Below are positions 1 to 8,400 of a DNA stretch of 64,000 nucleotides, one piece after another. Source of the DNA: Flavihumibacter rivuli (lineage in GTDB: Bacteria > Bacteroidota > Bacteroidia > Chitinophagales > Chitinophagaceae); the NCBI RefSeq assembly GCF_018595685.2, contig NZ_CP092334.1, positions 3,686,001 to 3,750,000 on the forward strand, in the 5' to 3' direction. Below the pieces are notes generated by a model. That model worked only from the letters and a program-made list of their open reading frames with translations, made no database searches and was not told where the DNA came from. Made by a program: the position numbers and the translations under genes. Every line of letters starts with the position of its first letter. Within the stretch, counting starts at the first letter, position 1.

Positions 1-996
1 CTGGATCTGTAAAACACCATCCTTACTGTAAATGCCACAACCATTCCTGATCTGGAAGATGAAGAACCGACTGATGGAAGGGTAGTCTGTTTTCCAGTCG
101 TTGTACAGGTTGGTGAACGATGCCTTGTACTGCTCGAGGCTGGTTTGGTTAGGATTCAAGGTGCCCGCTGCATCTGATTCGCCCTGGTACCAAAATACAG
201 CCCTGACGTTTTCAGCACAACCGGCCTCCCTTAAGCGGGCCAGCAGCCTTCCGTAGTTTGTATTGGGGTCTTCTGGTTGGTTGTCGTTGCGTTGGAAATA
301 GCTGATAGGGGCACCAGGGTAAGCACCATTAAAAAGGGCGATCGGGACCCTTTGTGCACCGGCAATATTGGATGCCAAGCGCACCCCCCATTGACCGCAA
401 GCCCCATTGACATCATACCATACATTTCCATTGGCCTGGTACCAGCCTTTGGTATAGCTCATGGTGGGACTTGCGCTTCCATAAACCCTTACCCACCAAC
501 GGTTGGGTGAATTGGTGGTGGTGTTGGCATCATTGGCGGATGAATAGGTACCCCTAAGGTTGGCAACGGCATTGGATTGTCCCTCGATGATATAAACATC
601 ACCAGCCAATACGTACATGGCCCTCCTGATCAGGGTTTCAGAACTGCCATTCCAACCGTACAGTTCGATATTATAGTTGGCCAATTCGGCCTTCAACTGG
701 TCGGTCACATCGTAATTGGCAACGCCATCAACATAACTAAGGGGGATAACCATGGTATTTTGGATGGTTCCGCTTCTTACCCTTTTCAATCGGAGTTCTT
801 TATAGCCTGATGATTCAGTTACGGATCCCGCTACTCTGTATGTGGCCATATTCGTACTAAGGTTCCTCGGGTACAATTGATAGTTGGATGGGAAAATGGT
901 TACCTGTGCAAGGATGGTAGATGCAAAGGTGGTTAAGCAAAAAAGAACGGCGATAAGTAATCGGGGAATTACACGATAAGGTAAACTAGGTTTCAT
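1..996 (-). CDS. secreted SASA-family (sialate O-acetylesterase-like) carbohydrate esterase, C-terminus beyond window
   Basis: Reading the minus strand from the ATG at 996 gives 332 residues with no stop before the window edge, so the C-terminus is missing. Residues 1-30 form a signal peptide (hydrophobic LLIAVLF core, cleavage near ILA-Q). The SGNH/SASA hydrolase motifs are present: GQSN at 139-142, with Ser141 the expected nucleophile, and WYQGESD at 269-275. The family removes acetyl esters from sugars, from sialic acids in the founding member and from plant or chitin-like glycans in many Bacteroidota. The gene lies divergently beside a GH18 chitinase, which suggests extracellular glycan degradation. 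The substrate cannot be told from sequence. Family assignment is firm; physiological role is inferred. Confidence 0.88.
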   Translation of the reverse strand, partial: MKPSLPYRVIPRLLIAVLFCLTTFASTILAQVTIFPSNYQLYPRNLSTNMATYRVAGSVTESSGYKELRLKRVRSGTIQNTMVIPLSYVDGVANYDVTDQLKAELANYNIELYGWNGSSETLIRRAMYVLAGDVYIIEGQSNAVANLRGTYSSANDANTTTNSPNRWWVRVYGSASPTMSYTKGWYQANGNVWYDVNGACGQWGVRLASNIAGAQRVPIALFNGAYPGAPISYFQRNDNQPEDPNTNYGRLLARLREAGCAENVRAVFWYQGESDAAGTLNPNQTSLEQYKASFTNLYNDWKTDYPSISRFFIFQIRNGCGIYSKDGVLQIQ

Positions 997-1385
997 GCCT
1001 GGCTGGGGTTTAGATGTTAAACTCTCCGGTAGTGGACTACCGAAAATAATCTGAGCCAAGGTTAGCGATTATAGGGTGGGATAAGAAATGGAGTGATAAA
1101 AGTAGATGGGATATGTACTTTTACATCGATATATTAAAGTTATAAAAATTTTACATCAACTTGCTAAAAAATTATTCCCGGGATGAAGGGGAAAAATGCC
1201 CCTCCCGGATTTGTTTTTTTGTACTATGAAAAAGAAGGTAAACGTGTTGTATACTCGATTTACAAGATTCTCTTACCATGGATTTATCAATGATTAAACT
1301 TTAGTAAGTTGTAACTTCCCTCCTGTGCTTTTCCCGCAGTATTCATTCCTTCAATGCTGATAACCCAAACCCCAAAATATAGCAA
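997..1385. other. intergenic region between divergent hydrolase genes
   Basis: These 389 bases hold no convincing gene. A 6-bp hairpin (CGGTAG at 1027-1032 with CTACCG at 1037-1042) lies in the leader of the minus-strand esterase gene. A TANNTTCG-type -7 candidate for that gene is CGAAAATA at 1041-1048, read on the minus strand. A terminator-like hairpin pointing rightward lies at 1178-1220. No clear promoter for the chitinase gene was found. Confidence 0.5.
1178..1220 (+). terminator. terminator-like hairpin without an upstream gene on its strand
   Basis: CCGGG (1178-1182) and AGGGG (1187-1191) pair with CCCCT (1199-1203) and CCCGG (1204-1208), with a 4-base bulge (ATGA) on the left arm, followed by a run of seven T (1214-1220). 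It faces the chitinase gene at 1386. No plus-strand gene precedes it, so it could end a short leader or antisense RNA. Structure seen; function inferred. Confidence 0.4.
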
Positions 1386-2483
1386 ATGAACAAAACCCTT
1401 TTGTTGTGTAGTTTCCTGGTGTTGATGACGGCCAGTGCCATTGCCCAGTCGCCGGGCAAGAAATCTATCATTGCCTATTATACCGGAGATGAGAAAGAGA
1501 TAGAAAAATACCCGGTCGATAAATTGACGCATATCATCTATAGTTTCCTTAAGCTGGAAGGTAATTCCCTCGCTTTTCAAAACGACAACCAGAAGAAAGT
1601 ACTGACCAGCCTGGTTGGGTTGAAAAAGAAATATCCCGGCCTTAAGGTTATGGTTTCTATAGGGGGCTGGGGAGGCTGTGAGAAGTGTTCGCCTGTATTC
1701 GCGTCCGAAGAGAACCGCAGGCAATTTGCGAAGAGTGTAGCAGGCTTATTGAAGGCCTATAATGCTGATGGGATCGACCTGGATTGGGAGTATCCTGCCA
1801 TCGAGGGCTATCCGGGTCATGAGTGGCGTGCAGAAGACCGTCCTAATTTCACTGACCTTGTGGTAAAACTAAGGGAAGAAATGGGACCCCGTCTTGAATT
1901 GAGTTTTGCCGCCGGTGGATTTACGAAGTTCCTGGAGCAGTCCATTGAATGGGATAAGGTAATGCCCCTGCTGGACAGGGTCAACCTGATGACCTATGAC
2001 CTCGTAAGCGGGTTCAGTAAGGTGACCGGTCACCATACTGCATTGCAGGCCAGTCAGGGCCAACCAGAAGCCACTGATCATTGTGTTGATTATTTATTGC
2101 GGTTGGGGGTGCCTTCTGAGAAATTGGTGATAGGGGCAGCCTTCTATGCAAGAGTATGGAAGGAAGTAGCAGCTGTTAATAATGGCTTGCACCAGCCGGG
2201 GATTTTCAAGACTTCCATTGACTATAAGAAATTTGGCCAGGAGTTTGGGCCATCGAGTGGATTTGTTGAGTACTGGGATGACCAATGTATGGCCCCCTAT
2301 CGTTACAACAAAACCAAAAAGGAGTTCGCTACCTATGATAATGAGCGTTCCATAACAGCAAAATCTGCATATGTGGTGAGTAAGAACCTTGGTGGGATCA
2401 TGTTCTGGGAGCTTACGCTTGATGCCTACCGTGGAGGCCTTGTGGAGGTGATGCACCGGACCATCCAAGGGACCATGAAATAG
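1386..2483 (+). CDS. secreted glycoside hydrolase family 18 chitinase
   Basis: The protein is 365 residues with a signal peptide (1-20, cleavage after AIA). The GH18 (beta/alpha)8 signatures are intact: the SIGGW segment at 91-95 and the catalytic DGIDLDWE at 128-135, where Glu135 is the proton donor in DxxDxDxE. GH18 enzymes cut beta-1,4 GlcNAc linkages in chitin or related glycans by substrate-assisted catalysis. No carbohydrate-binding module or type IX secretion C-terminal domain is visible, so it looks periplasmic or surface-exposed rather than a large secreted chitinase. It is divergent from a SASA-type esterase. Some GH18 proteins act as endo-N-acetylglucosaminidases, which sequence alone does not exclude. 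Confidence 0.93.
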   Translation: MNKTLLLCSFLVLMTASAIAQSPGKKSIIAYYTGDEKEIEKYPVDKLTHIIYSFLKLEGNSLAFQNDNQKKVLTSLVGLKKKYPGLKVMVSIGGWGGCEKCSPVFASEENRRQFAKSVAGLLKAYNADGIDLDWEYPAIEGYPGHEWRAEDRPNFTDLVVKLREEMGPRLELSFAAGGFTKFLEQSIEWDKVMPLLDRVNLMTYDLVSGFSKVTGHHTALQASQGQPEATDHCVDYLLRLGVPSEKLVIGAAFYARVWKEVAAVNNGLHQPGIFKTSIDYKKFGQEFGPSSGFVEYWDDQCMAPYRYNKTKKEFATYDNERSITAKSAYVVSKNLGGIMFWELTLDAYRGGLVEVMHRTIQGTMK

Positions 2484-2501
2484 CCTTGGATATTGAATAA
2501 A

Positions 2502-2534
2502 ACAGAAAAGCCACCATTGCGGTGGCTTTTCTGT
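2502..2534. terminator. bidirectional rho-independent terminator
   Basis: A perfect 14-bp stem: ACAGAAAAGCCACC (2502-2515) pairs with GGTGGCTTTTCTGT (2521-2534) around a 5-base loop. A and T runs lie in both arms, and it sits between the convergent chitinase and OmpA-family genes. Confidence 0.9.
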
Positions 2535-2551
2535 TTATGATGTCGCTTGTC

Positions 2552-3421
2552 TTATTTTTTAGGTTCCAGCAACTTGAAGAACTGGTCAAGCTGGGGCAGG
2601 ATCACGATACGGGTGCGGCGGTTAGCGGCACGGCCTTCTGCTGTATCGTTACCGGAAACAGGCAGGTATTCACCACGACCGGCTGCTGCCATCTTGGTTG
2701 GCTCCATGCCATATTGGGTTTGGAGGAGACGAACAACAGTGGTTGCACGCATCACACTCAGGTCCCAGTTGTCCTTGATCACTCCTGTGCCTTTGAAAGG
2801 AACATTGTCAGTATGGCCTTCTACCATGAACTCGATATCAGGCTGGTTCTTCAGCACGGTAGCTACCTTGCCCAGAACGGCCTTGGCCTTGTCAGTAATG
2901 TCATAGCTGCCGGTTTTGAACAGGAGCTTGTCTGAAATGTCAACAAATACTACTCCCTTGTCCACTTTGATATTAATGTCCTGGTCATCGAGGTTGCCGA
3001 TTGCACCTTTCAGGTTCATCACCAATGCCATATTCAGTGAGTCCTTGCGGGCCATGGCAGACTGCAGGTCCTGGATATAGGCATCCTTGGCGCCGATGCT
3101 CTCCAGTGACTTCTTGATGCTCTCAGCCTGGGAAGAAGAGATCACGGACAGGTCCTGCAATTGCTTCAGGGCAGTGGTATTGTTTTCTTTCAGGAAATCG
3201 ATCTGCTTGTTCAGGCCTGCGATCTCCGATTCAAGAGATGATATTTTGCGTGTAGCATCAGCCTTGGCGTCTTCGCAACCTTTCAGGGCGGCCTGGGCCT
3301 GGTCATATTTGCCATTCAGTTCAGCATAACGGGCCTGCTCAGCCTTGAACTTCTTAGAGCTTACACAGGAAAACAGTGATACTGATGTGAAAGCAGCAAG
3401 AACTAAGTAAGATACTTTCAT
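2552..3421 (-). CDS. OmpA-family peptidoglycan-binding lipoprotein
   Basis: The protein is 289 residues. A lipoprotein signal ends in the lipobox LFSC (Cys19). Residues of about 25-130 are predicted coiled coil, rich in Glu, Ala and Lys heptads. The C-terminal OmpA domain carries VEGHTDN and the later NRRTRIVI motif that contacts meso-diaminopimelate. The family anchors the outer membrane to peptidoglycan. There is no N-terminal beta-barrel, so it resembles Pal or OmpA-like lipoproteins with a long helical spacer. It has its own -7 promoter box at 3490-3497 and a shared terminator. Binding role is well supported by family; any specific partner is unknown. Confidence 0.9.
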   Translation of the reverse strand: MKVSYLVLAAFTSVSLFSCVSSKKFKAEQARYAELNGKYDQAQAALKGCEDAKADATRKISSLESEIAGLNKQIDFLKENNTTALKQLQDLSVISSSQAESIKKSLESIGAKDAYIQDLQSAMARKDSLNMALVMNLKGAIGNLDDQDINIKVDKGVVFVDISDKLLFKTGSYDITDKAKAVLGKVATVLKNQPDIEFMVEGHTDNVPFKGTGVIKDNWDLSVMRATTVVRLLQTQYGMEPTKMAAAGRGEYLPVSGNDTAEGRAANRRTRIVILPQLDQFFKLLEPKK

Positions 3422-3489
3422 ATTTGGTTTTGTTTTAATGATGGAGTGAAATCTGGTCTGTTATTAATGAGCAATAGAAATTAGCGTGA

Positions 3490-3497
3490 CAAATTTA
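3490..3497 (-). promoter_or_regulatory. -7 promoter box of the OmpA-family gene
   Basis: Read on the minus strand the bases are TAAATTTG, an exact TANNTTTG match, 68 bases before the ATG at 3421. A good -33 TTG is not obvious. Confidence 0.55.
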
Positions 3498-3607
3498 ACG
3501 GATTGAAGCTAATTGAGGCACCGGGTTAACCGTATAAAACCTTAAAATATCCATTAAAATATGCTTATGGTGTTTTATGGTAATATGGCTTCGGTTAGGG
3601 CCCATCG

Positions 3608-4177
3608 TTATTGAATCTGCTTCAGGTGCCTCATGTCATTTTCCGGAACCTTTCCTTCTATGTTGGCAAAAAAGTCGATGATCCTGGGCATATCGATTTC
3701 AGGACTTTCACCGGTCATGAAGGGTTCGGAGAAGACCAATTCCTTTTTACCAAAATCCATACCAGCCATTACAAGGGGGAGGCCTGCTTTATGGGCTATA
3801 TGCCAGAAGCCAGTCCTGAGGCGGTCAACCTTCTTCCTTGTGCCTTCAGGGGAAAGGGCTAAAACGAACTTTTCTTTCCTGGCAATGATCTCCACTACCT
3901 GGTCAACCATATTCTTGTTGCCGGAACGATCAACCGGTACTCCTCCGGCCATCCTGAAGAACCAGCCAAAAGGCCCGTCAAATAATTCTTTCTTTCCCAG
4001 GAAATGTGCATTCCTGATGGGAATGACCGCACGTGCTGCCATTCCAACCACAACATCCTCGCTGCTGGTATGAGGACCAACAATAATAATCGCTTTAGTT
4101 AATTCGGATGGCCAGCGACCGATAACTTTCCATCCGGCAGATTTCCAGTAAGCCGACCAGAATAATTTACCAATCAT
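3608..4177 (-). CDS. PlsC-like 1-acylglycerol-3-phosphate acyltransferase family protein
   Basis: The protein is 189 residues, at the short end for the PlsC/LPLAT superfamily. The HX4D catalytic motif is at His36-Asp41, in the less usual context PHTSSED. The acyl-acceptor motif PEGT is at 109-112, followed by RKK. The family transfers acyl groups from acyl-ACP or acyl-CoA to lysophosphatidate or other lysolipids at the inner membrane. The replacement of the common NHxSxxD by PHTSSED suggests a subfamily with a different acceptor, perhaps an amino-acid lipid or glycolipid. A TACCTTGC box (4184-4191, minus strand) lies six bases before the ATG. Fold is secure; acceptor unknown. Confidence 0.8.
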   Translation of the reverse strand: MIGKLFWSAYWKSAGWKVIGRWPSELTKAIIIVGPHTSSEDVVVGMAARAVIPIRNAHFLGKKELFDGPFGWFFRMAGGVPVDRSGNKNMVDQVVEIIARKEKFVLALSPEGTRKKVDRLRTGFWHIAHKAGLPLVMAGMDFGKKELVFSEPFMTGESPEIDMPRIIDFFANIEGKVPENDMRHLKQIQ

Positions 4178-4212
4178 ATCCCTGCAAGGTAGCGATTAGC
4201 TCAATTACTTGT

Positions 4213-4250
4213 AAGCAGGAGGGGCCACAATGTTGCGGCCCCTCCTGCTT
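4213..4250 (-). terminator. terminator of the NlpE/META-domain gene
   Basis: A perfect 14-bp stem: AAGCAGGAGGGGCC (4213-4226) with GGCCCCTCCTGCTT (4237-4250), lying 16 bases beyond the stop codon of the minus-strand gene that ends at 4266. The T tract after it is weak. Confidence 0.75.
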
Positions 4251-4265
4251 CTTGAATATCCTTTA

Positions 4266-5357
4266 TCAGATCTTTTTCTTCCAGCGCATGACCACCTTGT
4301 CCTCCGACAACAGCTCCAGCTTCCCTTCATAAAAGTGAAAACGCTTCACCTTTTTCAGGTTATCGAGGAATATCCGCTCGCCATCCCCCGGGCAGGCCAT
4401 CCTGGTGAGTGCGGTTTTGTTCAGGTCAAATTCGAGTTTGCGGCCGTCTGTGGTATAAGGGCCATTAAAGCGGTTGCACCCTGTAGTACCTCCAACCTTA
4501 TGGGTTTCGGGATTGAAGAGGATGCTGGGCTTTACCCTTGCATAGAGTGAGTCAAATGGTTGGCCCGGAGCGTCAATGAACTCGAGCTCCCATTCGCCAT
4601 TCAGTTGTTCTGTTTGCGTAGGCATATTTAAAATTACGCCACAACCCGAATAGTCCTTGCCGTTGAAGTGGAGCTTTACGGCATAGGGATAGATACGGTC
4701 ACTCATGCCTTCTGAACAATATTGGTACCTGATCTCGGCAACCAGCCTGCCGGCTTCTGTCCTGATATCATAGACCAGTGCTTTTTCCTGCTGTAATGGT
4801 TTCGCATAAGGCAGGATGACAGGTTTATCGAGTGTCGGAGCATTAAAGACAATTTGCTTGCCTTCTTCAATATCCAGGTTCCAGAAGGGTTCATTTCCCA
4901 ATGCAATGATATCAATGCCTGCGTCCTTCTTAAGCTGCCAGGTGGAAGGCTCCGCCTTTTCCATCCGGTGTAACCTATACCGGGTCTTTTCTTTGCCTTC
5001 AATGAACTTCCCGTTGCGGTCCAGTTCAAAAAGCTGGCCATCCCTGATGCCAAGCACCAGCTTTACAGCTGCCTCATCATACAAATAGAGTTTGCCTTCC
5101 TTCACCTTCCAGACCCCATCTGTCCGGAATACCTTTCCTGATTTGCCTAGATAGGTCTCTTCCAGGGTAAACAATTTATTGCTGTTGATCTCGAGAACCT
5201 GGCTGATGCCCCTGCAATCGGCACAGGGAATGGTTGCCGCGTATATTCCTTCAGGTTGGTTGATGTCGGCTATCCCTTGTTGTTGGGCATTGGCCGGCAG
5301 TCCCCAACTGCAGAGCAAAAAAAAGCCAATAGCCTTGGCAATGTGAAAAATCTTCAT
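4266..5357 (-). CDS. exported NlpE-N / META two-domain protein
   Basis: The protein is 363 residues with a signal peptide (cleavage near PANA-Q at 24). Residues of about 36-130 resemble the N-terminal domain of the copper-stress lipoprotein NlpE, including a CxxC at Cys45 and Cys48. A middle part (about 150-245, with LGNEPFWN) resembles the domain often found beside META or HslJ domains. Residues of about 252-360 form a META domain with GGTTGCNRFNG at 289-299. META proteins such as HslJ are linked to heat or antibiotic stress. No lipobox is visible, unlike E. coli NlpE. Likely an envelope stress or metal-sensing protein; the function is inferred from domain names only. Confidence 0.75.
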   Translation of the reverse strand: MKIFHIAKAIGFFLLCSWGLPANAQQQGIADINQPEGIYAATIPCADCRGISQVLEINSNKLFTLEETYLGKSGKVFRTDGVWKVKEGKLYLYDEAAVKLVLGIRDGQLFELDRNGKFIEGKEKTRYRLHRMEKAEPSTWQLKKDAGIDIIALGNEPFWNLDIEEGKQIVFNAPTLDKPVILPYAKPLQQEKALVYDIRTEAGRLVAEIRYQYCSEGMSDRIYPYAVKLHFNGKDYSGCGVILNMPTQTEQLNGEWELEFIDAPGQPFDSLYARVKPSILFNPETHKVGGTTGCNRFNGPYTTDGRKLEFDLNKTALTRMACPGDGERIFLDNLKKVKRFHFYEGKLELLSEDKVVMRWKKKI

Positions 5358-5463
5358 GGTTGTATTGTTTGTTGCTATTGCTCAGAAGTCAGTGGGTCGC
5401 CTGGGTTTAATGACCGGGTAGAAAAGGAAGGAGTTTAAGGTGCCCTTAACAAAACCAAAAAAA

Positions 5464-5483
5464 AGCCGGATGGGGGTCCGGCT
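5464..5483 (-). terminator. terminator of the DUF4920 gene
   Basis: AGCCGGA (5464-5470) pairs with TCCGGCT (5477-5483); on the minus strand it is followed by a run of T (the A run 5456-5464 on the plus strand). It lies just after the stop of the gene ending at 5492. Confidence 0.85.
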
Positions 5484-5491
5484 GTAAAGTG

Positions 5492-5956
5492 TTATTGAAC
5501 GAGAACGCCTGAAGCGATGAACTGGGTCTCTTTTTTAGGTTTCTTGATCTTTTCTATCTCCTCCTTGCTCTTGCCGGCATCTTCAGCATAATGTTTCTGC
5601 TGTTTAACCGATACCTCCTTTACAATGGCCTCGCCTTCGAGCACCACATCCTTTCCCACAATATCCTTGGGCATAAAGAAGCCATAATCCTTGAATTTTA
5701 CCATCAGGGTCTCGCCATTTTCCTTTTCCAGCTTCATCCAGCAGCCTTTCTCCTGGCAAACCTCCCTTACTTTACCGGTAACTTTCCCGGAATAATGGTT
5801 GTCGGTCATCTTTTTGTCCAATTCATTCACGCTAATCGCGCCTGCAGCTGTAGTGCCAGCCCCATAGGTAACGCCTTTTGCAGCCGGGCTGGGGGATTGT
5901 GCAGCAGCACCCAGGCTGAATCCTGCTAACAGTAATACGAGGATCTGTTTTCTCAT
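5492..5956 (-). CDS. DUF4920 family periplasmic protein
   Basis: The protein is 154 residues with a signal peptide (cleavage near AAA-Q at 20). The remainder carries the DUF4920 pattern, an OB-like fold region with GKVTGKVREVCQEKGCWM in which two Cys lie four residues apart, then a VKFKDYGFFMP segment. DUF4920 is common in Bacteroidota and has no established function; the paired Cys near an OB-like fold has prompted suggestions of metal or redox roles, which is inference. A TATATTTG box (5973-5980, minus strand) lies 16 bases upstream of the ATG. Confidence 0.8.
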   Translation of the reverse strand: MRKQILVLLLAGFSLGAAAQSPSPAAKGVTYGAGTTAAGAISVNELDKKMTDNHYSGKVTGKVREVCQEKGCWMKLEKENGETLMVKFKDYGFFMPKDIVGKDVVLEGEAIVKEVSVKQQKHYAEDAGKSKEEIEKIKKPKKETQFIASGVLVQ

Positions 5957-5972
5957 GGTCAGAAAATTTTAC

Positions 5973-5980
5973 CAAATATA
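5973..5980 (-). promoter_or_regulatory. -7 promoter box of the DUF4920 gene
   Basis: Minus-strand bases TATATTTG match TANNTTTG exactly; 16 bases separate the box from the ATG at 5956. Confidence 0.6.
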
Positions 5981-6067
5981 CCAAAGGAAACAAAGTCCGG
6001 ATGGTAGAAAAGGAACATAGTGATAACTGGGTAAGACCGGGTTCCCGGGAAATGGGTGTTTTAGCGG

Positions 6068-6101
6068 TAATATTTTTAGCGAAAACTTGCTAAAAATATT
6101 A
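6068..6101. repeat. 13-bp perfect inverted repeat upstream of recA
   Basis: TAATATTTTTAGC (6068-6080) is the exact reverse complement of GCTAAAAATATTA (6089-6101), with an 8-base spacer. It ends 21 bases before the recA -7 box, so it covers the expected -33 region. This is where a dimeric repressor would be expected to bind. There is no T tract or gene end, so it does not look like a terminator. Operator role is inferred. Confidence 0.6.
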
Positions 6102-6122
6102 GTGTTCAAAACTATTTCTCCC

Positions 6123-6130
6123 TATCTTTG
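6123..6130 (+). promoter_or_regulatory. -7 promoter box of recA
   Basis: TATCTTTG matches TANNTTTG exactly, 48 bases before the recA ATG at 6179. Confidence 0.65.
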
Positions 6131-6178
6131 ACGAACCAATAATTTTGGCTTCCATTACTAACAATTCAAATTGATACT

Positions 6179-7180
6179 ATGTCAAATGCAGAAAAACTGA
6201 AGGCGCTAAAGCTGACAATGGATAAGATCGATAAGGACTTTGGGAAAGGATCGGTGATGATGATGAATGAAAAGTCTGCTGAGCAGCAGGAAGTGGTTTC
6301 CTCCGGTTCACTTGGATTGGATGTAGCGCTGGGAATTGGCGGCTTTCCCCGTGGACGTATCATTGAGATCTATGGACCAGAATCATCCGGTAAGACAACA
6401 ATTGCCATTCATGCCATAGCGGAAGCCCAAAAGAAGGGTGGTATTTGCGCGATCATCGATGCGGAGCACGCTTTTGACAGCAGTTACGCGCAAAAACTGG
6501 GTGTGGATGTAGATAACCTCCTGATCTCCCAGCCCGATTATGGCGAACAGGCCCTGGAAATCGCTGATAGGCTAATCCTGTCTGGAGCGCTCGATGTGGT
6601 GGTGATCGATTCTGTGGCCGCGCTCGTGCCAAAGGGTGAACTGGAAGGGGAAATGGGCGATAGCAAAATGGGGCTCCAGGCCCGTTTGATGAGCCAGGCA
6701 CTTCGTAAGCTAACTGCCACTATCAATAAGACCAATACGATCTGTATTTTCATCAACCAGCTTCGTGAGAAGATCGGTGTAATGTTCGGCAACCCCGAAA
6801 CCACTACAGGTGGTAATGCGTTGAAGTTCTATGCTTCTGTGCGCCTGGATATCCGCAGGATGAGCCAGATCAAGGATGGTGATGAAGCCGTAGGTAACAG
6901 GGTTAAAGTAAAAGTGGTAAAGAATAAGGTTGCCCCTCCGTTCCGCGCGGCAGAGTTTGATATCATCTTCGGTGAGGGTATTTCCAAGGTCGGCGAGATC
7001 ATTGATATGGGTGTTGACCTGGGTATTGTCCAGAAGAGCGGAAGCTGGTTCAGCTATAATAACGACAAACTTGGCCAGGGTAGGGATGCCGTTAAGCAAT
7101 TGCTACGGGATAACCCAGAACTGCAAGCCGAGATCGAGACCAAGATCCGCGAGAAGATCGCAGAAATGCAATCGGTGTAA
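6179..7180 (+). CDS. recA: recombinase RecA
   Basis: The protein is 333 residues, slightly shorter than E. coli RecA with a trimmed acidic tail. The Walker A motif GPESSGKT is at 66-73, and the Walker B region ([10 protein letters not shown]) and the DNA-binding loop region with [15 protein letters not shown] are intact. RecA polymerises on single-stranded DNA, drives strand exchange and stimulates self-cleavage of LexA-type repressors. It has its own promoter and terminator, so it is monocistronic. A striking inverted repeat in front suggests regulation. Identity is certain. Confidence 0.99.
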   Translation: MSNAEKLKALKLTMDKIDKDFGKGSVMMMNEKSAEQQEVVSSGSLGLDVALGIGGFPRGRIIEIYGPESSGKTTIAIHAIAEAQKKGGICAIIDAEHAFDSSYAQKLGVDVDNLLISQPDYGEQALEIADRLILSGALDVVVIDSVAALVPKGELEGEMGDSKMGLQARLMSQALRKLTATINKTNTICIFINQLREKIGVMFGNPETTTGGNALKFYASVRLDIRRMSQIKDGDEAVGNRVKVKVVKNKVAPPFRAAEFDIIFGEGISKVGEIIDMGVDLGIVQKSGSWFSYNNDKLGQGRDAVKQLLRDNPELQAEIETKIREKIAEMQSV

Positions 7181-7204
7181 CAGGCTTACCAAATGCTATA
7201 TAAG

Positions 7205-7230
7205 GGAGTCCCAACAGGGGCTCCTTTTTT
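7205..7230 (+). terminator. recA terminator
   Basis: GGAGTCCC (7205-7212) pairs with GGGGCTCC (7217-7224), one G-T pair, 4-base loop, then six T (7225-7230). It starts 25 bases after the recA stop. Confidence 0.9.
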
Positions 7231-7441
7231 GTTGCAGGACTCATTGAACTTACTGGTCCGCTATGGTTTCCGGCTATGACCAATCCGGTGTATCTCAGCC
7301 ATTGCCATCATTGGTGGTTGCCCTGTTTTGCCATTCTTCCGGTACCTGCCTGGCCAAATGTTCATTATCCCCAATGGATTTTCTTGCAAGGGGCTTCCAT
7401 CCTGACGGTTTCAGGCCTTCCTCGTCTATATTTGCTGCGCT

Positions 7442-8326
7442 ATGCAGAGATGCTTTCATTTATCATTCGGGTCGCTTTTTTGCAGGTATATATTCCTGTT
7501 GCCAGTCTTATTGGTCATGGGTGCCATGAATGTAAACGCCCAGGTACCGGATAGCGCCAATGCCGGTGCTGTCCAGGGTGCCAGGCGTGCTGCAGGTTTT
7601 AGCTTTACCCTTGATAGCAGTCGTTGGTACAGGTTGAATGCCCGTTATGCGCGTTCTTTCTGGCCGGATATTAAGGCTGTGGCCAGCCGTCCTGCCCATT
7701 ACGATCGTAGGAATTGGGACCATGTGGCCCTTGTTGCAGGTGGGGCTGGTTTGCTGTTCCTTTTAGATAAGCAGGTGTATAATATTATGAACGCCAATAG
7801 GAGCCCTTTTCTTGACGAGGTTGCAAAGGTGGTGGAGCCCTTTGGGAATACTTATCCTCCTATTATCATTGGCGGTCTCTATCTGGCCGGGGTGGTGACC
7901 AAGGATAGAAAGATGGAGCATGCGGCCCTGATGAGTGCCAAGTCAATGGTCTTTTCGACAGCATTCTATGTGACCACCAAGCAGCTGATCAGGCGCCAGC
8001 GACCGTTATATACCGACTACCCTTATAATTTCAAACCGCCATTTTCCGGTGGCAAGGAATACACTTCCTTCCCGTCCGGACATAGCAATACTATTTTCAC
8101 GCTGGCTACCGCACTTGCCCTTGAATACAAGCATAAGAAATGGGTGCCGCCATTGGCCTATTCTGTAGCCACGCTCACAGCCTTGTCCAGGTTATATGAT
8201 AACCGCCATTGGAGTAGTGATGTATGGGTGGGTGCGGCGATCGGGCATTTTGTGACCCGTGCCCTGTATTATGTTGAAGAGCAGAAGGCAAAGAAAAAAG
8301 AGCTTAAGCCTCTTCCGCATTGGTAG
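7442..8326 (+). CDS. PAP2-superfamily phosphatase
   Basis: The protein is 294 residues. The first 34 residues resemble a signal peptide (hydrophobic YIFLLPVLLVMGAM, possible cleavage at NA-Q). The three PAP2 motifs are intact: KX6RP at 180-188, PSGH at 211-214, and SRX5HX3D with Arg250, His256 and Asp260. PAP2 enzymes remove phosphate from lipid phosphates such as undecaprenyl pyrophosphate, phosphatidate or lipid A at the periplasmic face. A TATATTTG box (7427-7434) ends only seven bases before the ATG, implying a nearly absent leader. Substrate unknown. Confidence 0.88.
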   Translation: MQRCFHLSFGSLFCRYIFLLPVLLVMGAMNVNAQVPDSANAGAVQGARRAAGFSFTLDSSRWYRLNARYARSFWPDIKAVASRPAHYDRRNWDHVALVAGGAGLLFLLDKQVYNIMNANRSPFLDEVAKVVEPFGNTYPPIIIGGLYLAGVVTKDRKMEHAALMSAKSMVFSTAFYVTTKQLIRRQRPLYTDYPYNFKPPFSGGKEYTSFPSGHSNTIFTLATALALEYKHKKWVPPLAYSVATLTALSRLYDNRHWSSDVWVGAAIGHFVTRALYYVEEQKAKKKELKPLPHW

Positions 8327-8336
8327 GTAAAAGATA

Positions 8337-8372
8337 AAAGCGCAATCAAACAGGCCTGCTTCATTGCGCTTT
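8337..8372. terminator. bidirectional terminator between convergent genes
   Basis: AAAGCGCAAT (8337-8346) pairs with ATTGCGCTTT (8363-8372), a 10-bp stem with a 16-base loop. It lies between the PAP2 gene and the CNNM/CorC gene. Confidence 0.75.
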
Positions 8373-8400
8373 GATATTCTTAGTGATTACTGATCTTATA

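Noticed and set aside
7263-7529. Frame of 88 codons between recA and the PAP2 gene
   Set aside because: It overlaps the PAP2 signal peptide in another frame and shows no conserved pattern.
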